Assembly (NCBI GenBank): GCA_017529925.1
Contig: JAFXMZ010000017.1
Location: forward strand, 62,001-126,000
From: Clostridiales bacterium
GTDB taxonomy: Bacteria; Bacillota; Clostridia; Saccharofermentanales; Saccharofermentanaceae
Reading direction: 5' to 3'
DNA: 64,000 nucleotides
The notes below the pieces were generated by a model. The model was not told the DNA's origin, made no database searches, and saw only the letters and a list, made by a program, of their open reading frames with translations. Each line of letters opens with the position of its first letter. Positions within the stretch are counted from its first letter, which is position 1. Of the stretch, positions 35,354 through 45,124 are shown piece after piece. The position numbers and the translations under genes are program-made.

Positions 35354-36537
35354 TCCACATCCTCCGGAGCACGGTCTTCATCTTCGATATTGACGCCGAA
35401 TCCGCCGGGGACCGGTGAGAACTGTGATTTCCTCATGATATGTATATCATCAGGATCGAAAGTCAGTCCGACTCTCTGGCCGATCGTAACGGGATCGACG
35501 TCATGTATCATCCACATGACTCCGTTATCTCCCTCGACCATTATCTCGTAGTGAACACCCTTGAAGACGATGCTCTCGACTGTACCGTTGATATAATCGT
35601 CATTCTCTTCCTTGACATAGATATCCTCGGGTCTTATGACGACATCGACCTTGTTGACCTTGCCCTCTTCCATCTCCTTGAAAAGAGGATCTACACACTC
35701 GAAAGTACTTCCCGCGAACGTGACCTCGAAGTCCTTCTTCATCGTTCCGGGGATGATATTCGACTCTCCGATAAAGTCTGCGACAAAGGCATTCTTCGGC
35801 TCGTTATAGATATCGATAGGTGTTCCGATCTGCTGGATCACACCGTCCTTCATGACGATTATCGTATCGCTCATCGTAAGAGCCTCTTCCTGATCGTGAG
35901 TAACATATACGAACGTGATGCCGAGCTCTCTCTGCATCTCCTTGAGCTCGATCTGCATCTCTTTTCTCATCTTAAGGTCGAGTGCACCCAGAGGCTCGTC
36001 AAGAAGGAGTACGCGGGGACGGTTGATGATGGCTCTCGCGATAGCGACCCTCTGCATCTGTCCTCCGGAGATCTGATCTATATATCTCTTCTCGTAACCT
36101 TCAAGACCTACCGTCTTAAGTGCCTTGGAAACTCTCTCTCTGACTTCCTTCTCGGGAACCTTCTTGAGATGCAGTCCGAAAGCGACATTATCAAATACGT
36201 TCAGATGGGGAAAGAGAGCATATCTCTGGAATACCGTATTGATATGCCTCTTGTGGGCAGGAACAGACAGAAGATCCTTTCCCTCAAAATTAACGATACC
36301 CGAATCAGCCGTCTCAAATCCCGCGATTATCCTAAGCGTCGTCGACTTTCCGCATCCGGACGGACCCAGGAGCGTTATGAACTCATTATTCCTGATATAG
36401 AAAGTGATGTCCTTGAGGACCTGGTTGTCATCAAAGCTCTTGTTTAGATCCTTGATCTCGATGATGTGTTCCTTGCCGGTCTCATCCTCGAGCAGCTGTC
36501 CTGCGATAAGATCCTTGTTCTTGCTGTTCTCGCTCAT
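35350..36537 (-). CDS. potA: Polyamine ABC transporter ATPase PotA
   Basis: ATP-binding subunit, 395 residues. Walker A GPSGCGKST, Q-loop VFQRYALFPH, signature SGGQMQRVAIARA, Walker B RVLLLDEPLGALD and YVTHDQEEAL are all intact. The last 110 residues are the TOBE regulatory domain (VVIRPEDIYV). It follows the XRE-cupin gene by 40 bases and overlaps potB by four. Confidence 0.95.
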   Translation of the reverse strand: MSENSKNKDLIAGQLLEDETGKEHIIEIKDLNKSFDDNQVLKDITFYIRNNEFITLLGPSGCGKSTTLRIIAGFETADSGIVNFEGKDLLSVPAHKRHINTVFQRYALFPHLNVFDNVAFGLHLKKVPEKEVRERVSKALKTVGLEGYEKRYIDQISGGQMQRVAIARAIINRPRVLLLDEPLGALDLKMRKEMQIELKEMQRELGITFVYVTHDQEEALTMSDTIIVMKDGVIQQIGTPIDIYNEPKNAFVADFIGESNIIPGTMKKDFEVTFAGSTFECVDPLFKEMEEGKVNKVDVVIRPEDIYVKEENDDYINGTVESIVFKGVHYEIMVEGDNGVMWMIHDVDPVTIGQRVGLTFDPDDIHIMRKSQFSPVPGGFGVNIEDEDRAPEDVE

Positions 36538-36577
36538 TTTATTCCCTCTTTTACCCTTTTTAGTCTGTTCCTTTATT

Positions 36578-37117
36578 TCAGAAGCTCGGCGGCGATGATA
36601 TCCATATGGCTCTTGCCGTCCTCTTGCCGTTATTCTCCAGATAGTGCGGACGGTCAGGCTTTATATAAAAGCTTTCGCCCTTTGATGCCGTATAACGCTT
36701 ATTACCGATGACGACCGTTATCTTACCCTCGATAACATAACCTATCTCTTCGCCTTCGTGGGGATTATCGGGATATGTCTTTCCGCCCGGCTCGACCGTA
36801 ATCAGGATCGGCTCCATCTCGTTCTTCTGCGCATTGGAGATGAGCCACGTCGTCTCGCTCTTCAGTTCCTCATCGACCTTAACGGCATAATCCTCTGTTC
36901 CGTAAATGACCTTCTCCTCTTCCTCCTCAGCGAAAAAGTCCGCAAGGGTCGTACCGAGCGCCTCGAGGATATATGTGAGCGTCGTTATCGAAGGAGATGT
37001 CATGTCATTCTCGAGCTGGGATATAAAACCCTTCGAGAGCTCGCATCTGTCGCCGAGCTCCTCCTGAGTCAGATTATTCTGCTGTCTTAAGAACCTGATC
37101 TTCTTTCCGATCTCCAT
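36578..37117 (-). CDS. XRE-cupin transcriptional regulator (PuuR-like)
   Basis: Probable polyamine-responsive regulator, 179 residues. An N-terminal XRE helix-turn-helix (LRQQNNLTQEELGDRCELSK, ISQLENDMTSPS, residues 8-60) is joined to a C-terminal cupin (about 105-175: HEGEEIGYVIEGKITVVIG, GESFYIKPDRPHYLEN) that may bind polyamine. First gene of the pot operon. Two palindromic sites flank its promoter, so autoregulation is likely. Confidence 0.9.
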   Translation of the reverse strand: MEIGKKIRFLRQQNNLTQEELGDRCELSKGFISQLENDMTSPSITTLTYILEALGTTLADFFAEEEEEKVIYGTEDYAVKVDEELKSETTWLISNAQKNEMEPILITVEPGGKTYPDNPHEGEEIGYVIEGKITVVIGNKRYTASKGESFYIKPDRPHYLENNGKRTARAIWISSPPSF

Positions 37118-37130
37118 TACTTTACTCCCT

Positions 37131-37147
37131 GTTTAGTATTTCTAAAC
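37131..37147. promoter_or_regulatory. Operator 1 of the pot operon
   Basis: GTTTAG-TATTT-CTAAAC, a perfect 6-base inverted repeat with 5-base spacer, in the leader 14 bases before the regulator's start codon. A protein bound here would block elongation or initiation. Confidence 0.6.
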
Positions 37148-37164
37148 CATTTACAGCGGATACG

Positions 37165-37193
37165 ATTATATACCCTGCTATACTTTTTGTAAA
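37165..37193 (-). promoter_or_regulatory. pot operon promoter
   Basis: Minus strand TTTACA (37193-37188), a 17-base spacer and a consensus TATAAT (37170-37165), 48 bases before the XRE-cupin start. Confidence 0.75.
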
Positions 37194-37205
37194 GTATTTC
37201 TAAAC
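37189..37205. promoter_or_regulatory. Operator 2 of the pot operon
   Basis: GTAAAG-TATTT-CTAAAC, two mismatches from a perfect palindrome and otherwise the same as operator 1, exactly 58 bases away. It overlaps the -35 hexamer. Confidence 0.55.
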
Positions 37206-37228
37206 TCGGATCTTCGTTTTTTCAGACA

Positions 37229-37267
37229 AAAAACAGAAGGTCTTCTCTTTTTGAGGAGAAGACCTTC
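37229..37267 (-). terminator. Terminator of the short-chain dehydrogenase gene
   Basis: A perfect 12-base stem (37236-37247 with 37256-37267) is followed on the minus strand by TGTTTTTTG. It lies 33 bases after the dehydrogenase stop. Confidence 0.85.
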
Positions 37268-37299
37268 AGATCAGTTGTCCTGCCGGTTTCCTGATGCTG

Positions 37300-38073
37300 T
37301 CAGATTGCAGTATATCCGCCGTCTACCGCGATATTCTGTCCGGTTACATAGGCGGAGTTCGGAGAAGCGAGGAAGAGCGTACATGTATCGAGCTCGCCCT
37401 CTTTTCCGTAACGCTCAACAGGGACCGCCGTCTTCATATAATCCTGGAAATACTCTGAATCGAGTGTCTCCGCCGTAAGGGGAGTCCAGAAATATCCGGG
37501 GCAGATTGAATTTACCGTGATACCCTTATTGGCCCACTCTGCCGCAAGTGCTCGCGTCATATTGACTACGCCGCCCTTAGCAGCGTGATAAGGAGCACAT
37601 GTAGCAGCCTTGTTTCCTACAAGACCGTACATTGAAGCGATATTGATGATCCTTCCGTATCCTGCGGGGAGCATTGCGATCTTTGCTACTGCCCTTGCTA
37701 CGCGGAATGAACCGAAAAGATCTATATTGAGCTCGTTATAGAACTGCTCATCCGTGATATCGATCGCGGGAGCGACTGCACCGGTGCCCGCATTATTGAT
37801 AAGGATGTCGATCCTGCCGAACTTATCGTAGGCAGTCTTGACCATTTCCTCGACCTTGGCAGTATCCGTGATATCACAGGGGATGCCGATAGCCTCTACA
37901 CCGTATTCGGCCTTTATCTTCGCAGCAACCTCATCTATGAGATTCTGTCTTCTTGCGACAGCAACGATATTGCATCCCTGATTTGCAAGTGCCTCGGCCA
38001 TCTGTACTCCGAGTCCTGTTGAACAGCCCGTTACGATCGCGACCTGTCCCTTAAGGTCAAAATAGTCTTTCAT
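37300..38073 (-). CDS. SDR-family oxidoreductase, gluconate 5-dehydrogenase-like
   Basis: NAD(P)-dependent oxidoreductase of 257 residues, cytoplasmic. It has the classical SDR motifs TGCSTGLGVQMAEAL, NNAGTGAVAP, the catalytic serine in IASMYGLVGN and YHAAKGGVVN, and it ends TGQNIAVDGGYTAI. Close families are gluconate 5-dehydrogenase and 2-deoxy-D-gluconate 3-dehydrogenase, but the substrate cannot be read from sequence. GGAGGT precedes the start. It is monocistronic between the pot and str operons. Confidence 0.85.
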   Translation of the reverse strand: MKDYFDLKGQVAIVTGCSTGLGVQMAEALANQGCNIVAVARRQNLIDEVAAKIKAEYGVEAIGIPCDITDTAKVEEMVKTAYDKFGRIDILINNAGTGAVAPAIDITDEQFYNELNIDLFGSFRVARAVAKIAMLPAGYGRIINIASMYGLVGNKAATCAPYHAAKGGVVNMTRALAAEWANKGITVNSICPGYFWTPLTAETLDSEYFQDYMKTAVPVERYGKEGELDTCTLFLASPNSAYVTGQNIAVDGGYTAI

Positions 38074-38205
38074 GAATAACCTCCGGGTTCTTTATTTTTT
38101 CTCTTCCGTTAGATTCTACATTAAGGGGTTAGAACATAATAGTGATATTCGTTTGAACATTTGTAGGATTATTGTTGTCGCTTAGCCGGAAATATTATCT
38201 AATAA

Positions 38206-38240
38206 GACACAAAGAAGCCGCCTCGAATGAGACGGCTTCT
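38206..38240 (-). terminator. Terminator after tuf
   Basis: A 12-base stem with one mismatch (38213-38224 with 38229-38240, loop GAAT) is followed on the minus strand by TTTGTGTCTT, 23 bases past the tuf stop. Confidence 0.75.
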
Positions 38241-38263
38241 GTTGTTTATCTTGTAACTTAAGA

Positions 38264-39466
38264 TTACTCGATGATCTTGGAAACCGTACCGGCGCCAACT
38301 GTGTGACCACCCTCACGGATAGCGAACTTAAGTCCCTGCTCCATGGCGATGGGTGTAATGAGCTCAACGGAGATCGTTACGTGGTCACCGGGCATGCACA
38401 TCTCAGCACCCTCGGGAAGGTGAGCAACACCTGTAACGTCTGTTGTTCTGAAGTAGAACTGAGGACGATAGCCGTCGAAGAAAGGCTTGTGACGTCCACC
38501 CTCTTCCTTTGTAAGAACGTAAACCTGGCCCTCGAACTTTGTGTGAGGTGTGATCGTACCGGGCTTTGCAAGAACCTGGCCTCTCTCGATCTCCTTACGG
38601 TCGATACCACGAAGGAGCGCACCGATGTTATCACCGGCCTCAGCCTGATCCATGGACTTACGGAACATCTCGACACCTGTGATAGTTGTGGACTTAGGCT
38701 CATCCTGAAGGCCAACGATCTCAGCAGCGTCACCAACCTTAACGACACCTCTCTCGAGACGGCCTGTAGCAACAGTACCACGACCTGTGATCGTGAATAC
38801 ATCCTCGACAGGCATAAGGAAAGGCTTGTCAACGGGACGCTCAGGTGTAGCGATGTAAGAATCAACTGCGTCCATGAGCTCAAGGATAGGAGCATAAGCA
38901 GGATCGTTGATATCTGTAGATGTGCACTCGATAGCTGCAAGAGCAGAACCCTTGATGATAGGTGTGTCATCACCGGGGAAGTCATACTGAGAAAGGAGAT
39001 CTCTGATATCCATCTCAACGAGCTCGAGGAGCTCTTCGTCGTCAACCTGATCGCACTTGTTCATGAATACTACGATGTAAGGAACACCAACCTGACGTGC
39101 GAGGAGGATGTGCTCTCTTGTCTGAGCCATAGGTCCGTCAGAAGCAGCAACAACGAGGATAGCACCATCCATCTGAGCAGCACCTGTGATCATGTTCTTA
39201 ACGTAGTCAGCGTGACCGGGGCAGTCAACGTGAGCGTAGTGACGTGTATCTGTCTCATACTCAACGTGAGCTGTGTTGATCGTGATACCACGAGCTCTCT
39301 CCTCCGGTGCGGAGTCGATATTGCCATACTCTTTGTATGTAGCGCCGCCCTTAAAGGAAAGAACCTTTGTGATAGCAGCAGTAAGAGTTGTCTTACCGTG
39401 GTCAACGTGACCGATCGTTCCGATGTTTACGTGTGGCTTTGTACGTACAAACTTTTCCTTAGCCAT
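38264..39466 (-). CDS. tuf: Elongation factor Tu
   Basis: Delivers aminoacyl-tRNA to the ribosome as the GTP form. The 400 residues have [10 protein letters not shown] (P-loop near 19-26), RGITIN (switch I), DCPGHADYV (switch II), MNKCD and domain 2/3 landmarks such as GRGTVATGR and FRTTDVTG. Biased codons reflect high expression. It is the last gene of the str operon, 175 bases after fusA, and this gap may hold a separate promoter. Confidence 0.98.
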   Translation of the reverse strand: MAKEKFVRTKPHVNIGTIGHVDHGKTTLTAAITKVLSFKGGATYKEYGNIDSAPEERARGITINTAHVEYETDTRHYAHVDCPGHADYVKNMITGAAQMDGAILVVAASDGPMAQTREHILLARQVGVPYIVVFMNKCDQVDDEELLELVEMDIRDLLSQYDFPGDDTPIIKGSALAAIECTSTDINDPAYAPILELMDAVDSYIATPERPVDKPFLMPVEDVFTITGRGTVATGRLERGVVKVGDAAEIVGLQDEPKSTTITGVEMFRKSMDQAEAGDNIGALLRGIDRKEIERGQVLAKPGTITPHTKFEGQVYVLTKEEGGRHKPFFDGYRPQFYFRTTDVTGVAHLPEGAEMCMPGDHVTISVELITPIAMEQGLKFAIREGGHTVGAGTVSKIIE

Positions 39467-39641
39467 TGAAAATTTCCTCCTGAAATTTTTTATTTATAGA
39501 ATTATCTATATCTTCTCCGCTGTGGTCGCGCGATAACACTTATTTTACAATTATCTTTCGCCCTTTTCAAGTGGCGAAGTCATGCTGTTCATAAGGCGTA
39601 CCGCGTCGACTTTGCGGTAATTTGTTTTGTGTCCTTCAAGA

Positions 39642-41708
39642 TTATTTCTTGAGGATCTCCTCCATGATGCTCTTAGGTGTCTCTGCGAAGTGAGAGATCT
39701 GCATTACGAACGTTCCTCTTCCCTGTGTTGTGGAACGGAGAGCCGTTGCGTAACCGAACATGTTCGCAAGAGGTACCTCTGCATGGATCTGCTGTGAACC
39801 GTTGAGAGGCTCGATCTCCTTGATCTGTCCACGGCGTGAGTTGAGTCCGCCGATAACATCTCCGAGATAATCATCGGGTACTTCGACGTCAACCTTCATG
39901 ATAGGCTCGAGGAGGCAGGGATCAGCCTTGGCCATACCAGCCTTGAATCCCATGGATCCTGCTATCTTGAATGCCATTTCTGAAGAGTCGACATCGTGGT
40001 AGGAACCGTCATAAACAGTAACCTTGACGTCAACAACGGGATAACCGCCAAGTACACCGGCCTGCATAGCTTCCTGAACACCTGCGTCGATAGGAGCGAT
40101 GAACTCCTTCGGGATGGATCCGCCGACTGTAGCGTTGACGAATTCATATCCTGCACCGGGCTCCTGGGGCTCGAGTCTGAGCCAGCAGTGACCATACTGA
40201 CCGTGACCACCGGACTGACGTACAAAACGTCCCTCCGCCTCGACTGTCTTTCTGATCGTCTCCTTGTAGGAAACCTGAGGTGCACCGACGTTAGCCTCGA
40301 CCTTGAACTCACGGAAGAGACGGTCAACGATGATGTCGAGGTGAAGCTCACCCATACCTGCGATGATCGTCTGTCCTGTCTCCTGGTTCGTATAGGTCTT
40401 GAACGTAGGATCTTCCTCTGCGAGCTTCTGAAGAGCTACGATCATCTTTTCCTGGGATGCACGGCTCTTAGGCTCGATAGCTACTTCGATAACAGGCTCC
40501 GGGAACTCCATGGACTCGAGGATGATAGGATGATCCTCATCACAGAGCGTGTCACCTGTCGTCGTGTCCTTAAGTCCGATAGCCGCAGCGATATCACCGG
40601 AGAATACCTCTGTGATCTCCTTACGGTCGTTAGCGTGCATCTGAACGATACGTCCGATACGCTCCTTCTTGTTCTTTGTCGCATTGAGGACATAAGAACC
40701 GGACTCGAGGATACCCGAATAAACTCTGAAGAAGCAGAGCTTACCTACGAAGGGATCCGTAGCGATCTTAAATGCGAGAGCAGCGAAAGGCTCTTCGTCG
40801 GAAGAAGGACGCTCCTCTTCCTCATCTGTCTCAGGGTTAACACCCTTGATAGCAGCGATATCGATAGGAGCGGGCATGTAATCGACGATAGCATCCAGGA
40901 GCATCTGAACACCCTTATTCCTGAGGGATGTTCCGCATGTTACGGGGATGAGCTTACAATCGATAGTTGCCTTACGCAGAGCTGCCTTGAGCTCGTCAAC
41001 GGAGATCTCCTCGCCGTCGAGATACTTCATGGTGAGCTCATCGTCTGTCTCGGCGATCTTCTCTACCATCTCTTCTCTCTTGGCATTAACGAAATCTACC
41101 ATATCCTCGGGAACTTCCCTGTCCTCATACTGCATTCCGTCTTCACTTGTGTAGACTTCCGCACGCAGTGTCATGAGGTCGATGATTCCGGAGAATGAAT
41201 CCTCGGATCCGATAGGAACCTGGATAGCAACGGACTCGTTCTTGAGACGGTCCTTGATCATGTCAACGACATGGAAGAAATCCGCGCCGATGATGTCCAT
41301 CTTGTTTACGAAGACCATACGGGGTACGCCGTAGTGCTCAGCCTGTCTCCAGACAGTCTCTGTCTGGGGCTCAACGCCGCCACGTGCGGACATGACCGTA
41401 ACTGCTCCGTCGAGAACACGAAGGGAACGCTCAACCTCTACCGTAAAGTCAACGTGACCGGGAGTGTCGATGATGTTGATACGGTGTCCCTTCCAGGGTG
41501 CAGTAGTAGCAGCGGAAGTGATCGTGATACCTCTCTCCTGCTCCTGAACCATCCAGTCCATCGTAGCGGCACCGTCGTGTACCTCTCCAAGCTTACGGTT
41601 GATACCCGTATAGTAGAGGATACGCTCGGTCGTCGTTGTCTTACCTGCGTCGATGTGAGCCATGATACCGATATTTCTTGTTTTCTCGAGTGGGTACTCT
41701 CTTTTCAT
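39642..41708 (-). CDS. fusA: Elongation factor G
   Basis: GTPase for ribosomal translocation, 688 residues. It has [35 protein letters not shown] and NKMD in the G domain, and the domain IV loop [18 protein letters not shown]. It follows rpsG by 21 bases in the conserved rpsL-rpsG-fusA-tuf order. Confidence 0.98.
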   Translation of the reverse strand: MKREYPLEKTRNIGIMAHIDAGKTTTTERILYYTGINRKLGEVHDGAATMDWMVQEQERGITITSAATTAPWKGHRINIIDTPGHVDFTVEVERSLRVLDGAVTVMSARGGVEPQTETVWRQAEHYGVPRMVFVNKMDIIGADFFHVVDMIKDRLKNESVAIQVPIGSEDSFSGIIDLMTLRAEVYTSEDGMQYEDREVPEDMVDFVNAKREEMVEKIAETDDELTMKYLDGEEISVDELKAALRKATIDCKLIPVTCGTSLRNKGVQMLLDAIVDYMPAPIDIAAIKGVNPETDEEEERPSSDEEPFAALAFKIATDPFVGKLCFFRVYSGILESGSYVLNATKNKKERIGRIVQMHANDRKEITEVFSGDIAAAIGLKDTTTGDTLCDEDHPIILESMEFPEPVIEVAIEPKSRASQEKMIVALQKLAEEDPTFKTYTNQETGQTIIAGMGELHLDIIVDRLFREFKVEANVGAPQVSYKETIRKTVEAEGRFVRQSGGHGQYGHCWLRLEPQEPGAGYEFVNATVGGSIPKEFIAPIDAGVQEAMQAGVLGGYPVVDVKVTVYDGSYHDVDSSEMAFKIAGSMGFKAGMAKADPCLLEPIMKVDVEVPDDYLGDVIGGLNSRRGQIKEIEPLNGSQQIHAEVPLANMFGYATALRSTTQGRGTFVMQISHFAETPKSIMEEILKK

Positions 41709-41729
41709 CGTTTCAATGCTCCTTCGTGT

Positions 41730-42200
41730 TTACCATTTATAATGAGCAAATGCTCTGTTTGCATCTGCCATCTTGTGCATGTCTTCCTTCTTCTTGAATG
41801 CACCGCCCGTACCGTTCATTGCATCAATGAGCTCGGCTGCGAGGCGCTCCTTCATCGTGCGCTCGCTTCTTGCTCTTGCATAAAGAACGATCCAGCGCAG
41901 ACCGAGTGTCTGACGTCTCTCGGGTCTTACCTCGAGAGGTACCTGATAGTTGGCACCGCCGACACGTCTTGCCTTACATTCCAAAAGAGGCATAACATTC
42001 TCAAGAGCCTTGTTGAATACTTCGATAGGCTCCTCGCCCGTACGCTCCTTGACAATGTCAAAAGCGTCGTAGCAGATCTTCTGAGCGACACCCTTCTTAC
42101 CGTCCAGCATGATGTTGTTGATGAGCTTTGAGACTCTTACATCATTGTAGAGCGGATCCGGGAGCACTTTTCTTACTGGGATATTGCCTTTCCTGGGCAC
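41730..42200 (-). CDS. rpsG: 30S ribosomal protein S7
   Basis: Binds the 3' major domain of 16S rRNA and starts its assembly. At 156 residues it has the usual length; [36 protein letters not shown] and the C-terminal [15 protein letters not shown] are typical. It lies 174 bases after rpsL, longer than usual; I see no gene in that gap. Confidence 0.98.
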   Translation of the reverse strand: MPRKGNIPVRKVLPDPLYNDVRVSKLINNIMLDGKKGVAQKICYDAFDIVKERTGEEPIEVFNKALENVMPLLECKARRVGGANYQVPLEVRPERRQTLGLRWIVLYARARSERTMKERLAAELIDAMNGTGGAFKKKEDMHKMADANRAFAHYKW

Positions 42201-42374
42201 TGTACTTCCCTCCTTACATGATATTCAGTTTTCTGAAACCATAGGTACTCACGTTTCAGTTTGTTTTCTTTGGACACGTGTTGTGCGTCAAGTAGCCTTG
42301 TCCCCTGACCGGGTATATCCCAAATCTATGAACAATGTACTGATCACTTTTGTCCAATCCTGCATTTATCAGGA

Positions 42375-42803
42375 TTACTTCTTAACCTTAGCAGCCTTCG
42401 GCTTCTTAGCGCCGTACTTGGAACGGGCCTGCATACGGTTTGCCACACCTGCCGTATCGAGTGTACCTCTGATGATGTGATAACGAACACCAGGAAGGTC
42501 CTTGACACGTCCGCCTCTGATGAGAACTACAGAGTGCTCCTGCAGATTGTGACCAATACCGGGGATATAAGCTGTTACTTCATATCCGTTGGTAAGACGT
42601 ACACGGGCAACCTTACGCAGAGCAGAGTTAGGCTTCTTAGGTGTAGTTGTCTTAACGACTGTGCATACACCACGCTTCTGGGGAGAGAAAACATCCGTTT
42701 CCTTCTTGTGAATCGTGTTGAGGCCAAACTGCAGTGCCGGTGAATTGGACTTGTAAGTCTTGTCATGTCTGCCGGACTTGACTAATTGATTGAACGTAGG
42801 CAT
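42375..42803 (-). CDS. rpsL: 30S ribosomal protein S12
   Basis: Decoding-centre protein, 142 residues. [15 protein letters not shown] opens it; [18 protein letters not shown] has lysine at the streptomycin-sensitive position and [14 protein letters not shown] follows. The start at 42803 is fixed by AAAGGAG; upstream in-frame codons lie in the leader. First gene of the str operon. Confidence 0.98.
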   Translation of the reverse strand: MPTFNQLVKSGRHDKTYKSNSPALQFGLNTIHKKETDVFSPQKRGVCTVVKTTTPKKPNSALRKVARVRLTNGYEVTAYIPGIGHNLQEHSVVLIRGGRVKDLPGVRYHIIRGTLDTAGVANRMQARSKYGAKKPKAAKVKK

Positions 42804-42849
42804 CAATACATCTCCTTTCTTAATTATTACCGCATATCGAAAAGCACCA

Positions 42850-42872
42850 AAAAAGGGCGCAGTTCTCCTGCG
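42850..42872 (-). promoter_or_regulatory. Terminator-like leader hairpin before rpsL
   Basis: In the short rpsL leader the minus strand can form CGCAG-GAGAA-CTGCG (42872-42858), then CCCTTTTTTGG. The stem is only 5 bp, so it may pause or attenuate rather than stop transcription. Confidence 0.35.
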
Positions 42873-42880
42873 AGCAATTA

Positions 42881-42909
42881 AGTATATCACCGCATTTAAA
42901 GCTTGTAAA
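42881..42909 (-). promoter_or_regulatory. str operon promoter
   Basis: Minus strand TTTACA (42909-42904), a 17-base spacer and TATACT (42886-42881), 78 bases before rpsL. Confidence 0.75.
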
Positions 42910-42945
42910 CAGGAAAAAGCGCAAATAACGGGCTAAAACAGGACC

Positions 42946-43119
42946 TTATTCGATCTCATCCCACTTTTGGGTTTCCATAACCGTATTGGTCTTACGATCT
43001 CTCAGCTCATAGCCCTCATCAGAAAGATAGATTACAGCAGAGTACTTATCAGAATACAATCCCTCGCTCGGATCACCGGGGATCTCGCGAAGTTGTGCCT
43101 TTTCGGCGGGATGAAACAC
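42946..43119 (-). CDS. Small hypothetical protein, 57 residues, GTG start
   Basis: I do not recognise the family. From the GTG at 43119 the product reads MFHPAEKAQLREIPGDPSEG and ends METQKWDEIE. It is soluble and charged, with a compact beta-like centre (YSAVIYLSDEGYELRDRKTN). AGGAGAGG lies seven bases upstream, an excellent site that decides the unusual start. It lies just before the str operon promoter on the same strand and is divergent from the gene at 43180, with a 60-base gap shared by both promoters. Confidence 0.65.
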   Translation of the reverse strand: MFHPAEKAQLREIPGDPSEGLYSDKYSAVIYLSDEGYELRDRKTNTVMETQKWDEIE

Positions 43120-43149
43120 AAAAACACCTCTCCTGGTGATACAATTAGT

Positions 43150-43155
43150 TATAAT
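43150..43155 (+). promoter_or_regulatory. Possible -10 box for the 43180 gene
   Basis: A consensus TATAAT 25 bases before the start codon. No good -35 lies at the right distance, since that position is the ribosome binding site of the divergent small gene. Confidence 0.35.
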
Positions 43156-43179
43156 CGCGATCTGGGGGAGGAAGCAAGG

Positions 43180-43674
43180 ATGGCTGAGGAATTTGAAACG
43201 ATCGATTATGAGGAGATGACATCAGATCTTCAAAGCGATATCGAGAGCGGCTATATAAAAGAAGAATCTATCCTTTACATATTGAGGCAGAAGACACCGA
43301 TCAGGGTCGGGGACAGCAGGAGGCTCCACAGGCCGGTCGTCGACTATTTCTACGGTGAACCCGAACTTGAGGAGGATCTCAGGGGCGCGAGCGTACTCGA
43401 GGTGAAGAAGATCATTTTCGAGGCGCTGGATAAGATGGTGGGGGCGTCAGGAGCCAAGGCGGATGCCATGAGATCTGCGCTCGGCATCCTTTCGAACGAG
43501 CTCAAGATGTATACGAAGGGCAATCCCAAGCGTAACGACAGGCCCGTAAGCCTGGTCATCGAGGCGGAGAGCGGATATCCGCTGATGCTTTATTTCGACG
43601 ATACGGATGCGGATGAAAGGCTCGAGAAGATATGTGCCTCCGATCTCATTAAAGAACTTGAAGAATATTCCTGA
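43180..43674 (+). CDS. Hypothetical protein, 164 residues
   Basis: Unrecognised cytoplasmic protein. The start at 43180 follows GGGGGAGG; longer in-frame readings overlap the divergent small gene. The product is acidic at both ends (MAEEFETIDYEEM, LIKELEEYS). The middle has LRQKTPIRVGDSRRLHRPVVDYFYG and a helical stretch KADAMRSALGILSNELKMY, with no signal peptide or membrane segment. It lies 65 bases before the decarboxylase operon; the promoter of that operon overlaps its last codons. Confidence 0.7.
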   Translation: MAEEFETIDYEEMTSDLQSDIESGYIKEESILYILRQKTPIRVGDSRRLHRPVVDYFYGEPELEEDLRGASVLEVKKIIFEALDKMVGASGAKADAMRSALGILSNELKMYTKGNPKRNDRPVSLVIEAESGYPLMLYFDDTDADERLEKICASDLIKELEEYS

Positions 43675-43687
43675 AATCGTATATACT
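43658..43687 (+). promoter_or_regulatory. Promoter of the decarboxylase operon
   Basis: TTGAAG (43658-43663), an 18-base spacer and TATACT (43682-43687), 53 bases before oadA. Confidence 0.55.
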
Positions 43688-43739
43688 ATTTGGAGTTTAT
43701 TTGTGTAGAGTAAATAAAAAACAAGGAGTGTGACTTTTT

Positions 43740-45122
43740 ATGAAAGTTAAATTCACAGAGACGGTAATCCGTGATTCACAGCAGTCCCTGATCGCAACAC
43801 GAATGCCGTACTCGGACTTTGAGGACATCCTTGAGACACTGGACGAGGCCGGCTACTACTCTCTCGAGTGCTGGGGCGGCGCCACTTTCGATTCGTGCCT
43901 CAGGTATCTTGATGAAGATCCGTGGGAGAGACTGCGCAAGATCAAGGCCAAGGTTAAGAAGACCCCCCTTCAGATGCTCCTGCGCGGACAGAATATCCTC
44001 GGATACAAGCATTATCCTGATGAGGTCGTAAGACTCTTCGTCCGTAAGTCCGCCGAGAACGGAATGGACATCTTCAGGATCTTCGATGCTCTGAACGATT
44101 TCCGCAATATCGAAGTAGCGGTCGATGAGACGCTGAAGTGCGGCAAGCATGCCCAGGGCTGTATCTGCTATACCACATCCCCTGTTCACACTCTTGAGAA
44201 ATATGCCGAAATGGGTAAAGAGCTCGAGGCTATGGGCGTCCAGTCCGTTTGTATCAAGGACATGGCAGGAATCATGAGCCCCGATGAAGCCTATAAACTC
44301 ATCAAGAAGCTCAAGGAGACTATCAAGATCCCCGTATTCCTTCACACGCATTCAACAACAGGTCTCGGACCGATGACATATCTCAAGGCCGTCGAGGCAG
44401 GCGTTGACGGTATCGACTGCGCCATCTCCAATTTCTCGGGCGGCACATCACAGCCTGCCACCGAGACGATGAAATATGCTCTCGAGGGATTGGGATATGA
44501 GACAGATCTCGATTCCAAGGTACTCAAGAAGATCAACGATTTCTTCGCTCCCGTAAAGGCGAAGTTCCTCGAGAACGGCATCCTCGATCCCTATGTAATG
44601 GGAACGAAGACAGACGCTCTCGTATATCAGGTACCGGGCGGAATGCTCTCGAACCTCGTTAACCAGCTCAAGTCCATGAATGCTTACGACAGGCTCGATG
44701 AGGCTCTTGCCGAAGTACCTAAGGTAAGAAAGGATATGGGATATCCTCCCCTCGTAACTCCTCTTTCGCAGATGGTCGGTGTTCAGGCTGTCACGAATGT
44801 CCTCGTCGGTGAGAGATACAAGAATATCTCCGCTGAGGTCAAGGCATTCCTGAGGGGCGAGTACGGACGTGCTCCCGGAGAAGTATCACAGGATCTCATC
44901 CATAAGGTCTGGACTGATGACGAGCTCGTAAAGGGCCGTTATGCAGAGTCGCTCGAGCCCGTTTTCGAGAAGACGAAGGCTGAGCTCGGCAAGAAGGCAA
45001 GATCGGATGAGGATGTCCTTTCCTATATCGCATTCCCTCAGATCGCCGAGAAGTTCTTCGAGAAGCGTGAAGAGAAGGAATCGAATACGGTCAACTACAC
45101 GATCGAGAAGAAGGAGGATTGA
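43740..45122 (+). CDS. oadA: Oxaloacetate decarboxylase alpha (carboxyltransferase) subunit
   Basis: Moves the carboxyl group of oxaloacetate to biotin; cytoplasmic face of the complex. Its 460 residues form a TIM barrel plus conserved C-terminal domain: VIRDSQQSLIATRMP, LECWGGATFDSC, DIFRIFDALNDFRN, VCIKDMAGIMSP (metal lysine) and HTHSTTGLG (metal histidines). It ends without the biotinyl domain that many OadA proteins carry; biotin is on the separate carrier at 45514. Related carboxyltransferases (pyruvate carboxylase, transcarboxylase 5S) share the barrel, but the OadB and OadG partners support this call. Confidence 0.92.
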   Translation: MKVKFTETVIRDSQQSLIATRMPYSDFEDILETLDEAGYYSLECWGGATFDSCLRYLDEDPWERLRKIKAKVKKTPLQMLLRGQNILGYKHYPDEVVRLFVRKSAENGMDIFRIFDALNDFRNIEVAVDETLKCGKHAQGCICYTTSPVHTLEKYAEMGKELEAMGVQSVCIKDMAGIMSPDEAYKLIKKLKETIKIPVFLHTHSTTGLGPMTYLKAVEAGVDGIDCAISNFSGGTSQPATETMKYALEGLGYETDLDSKVLKKINDFFAPVKAKFLENGILDPYVMGTKTDALVYQVPGGMLSNLVNQLKSMNAYDRLDEALAEVPKVRKDMGYPPLVTPLSQMVGVQAVTNVLVGERYKNISAEVKAFLRGEYGRAPGEVSQDLIHKVWTDDELVKGRYAESLEPVFEKTKAELGKKARSDEDVLSYIAFPQIAEKFFEKREEKESNTVNYTIEKKED

Positions 45123-45124
45123 TG

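Noticed and set aside
38303..39469. 388-codon open frame antisense to tuf
   Set aside because: It mirrors a strongly codon-biased gene; the antisense product has no known motif and no ribosome binding site.
39996..41198. 400-codon open frame antisense to fusA
   Set aside because: Same cause as for tuf; EF-G on the other strand is unquestionable.
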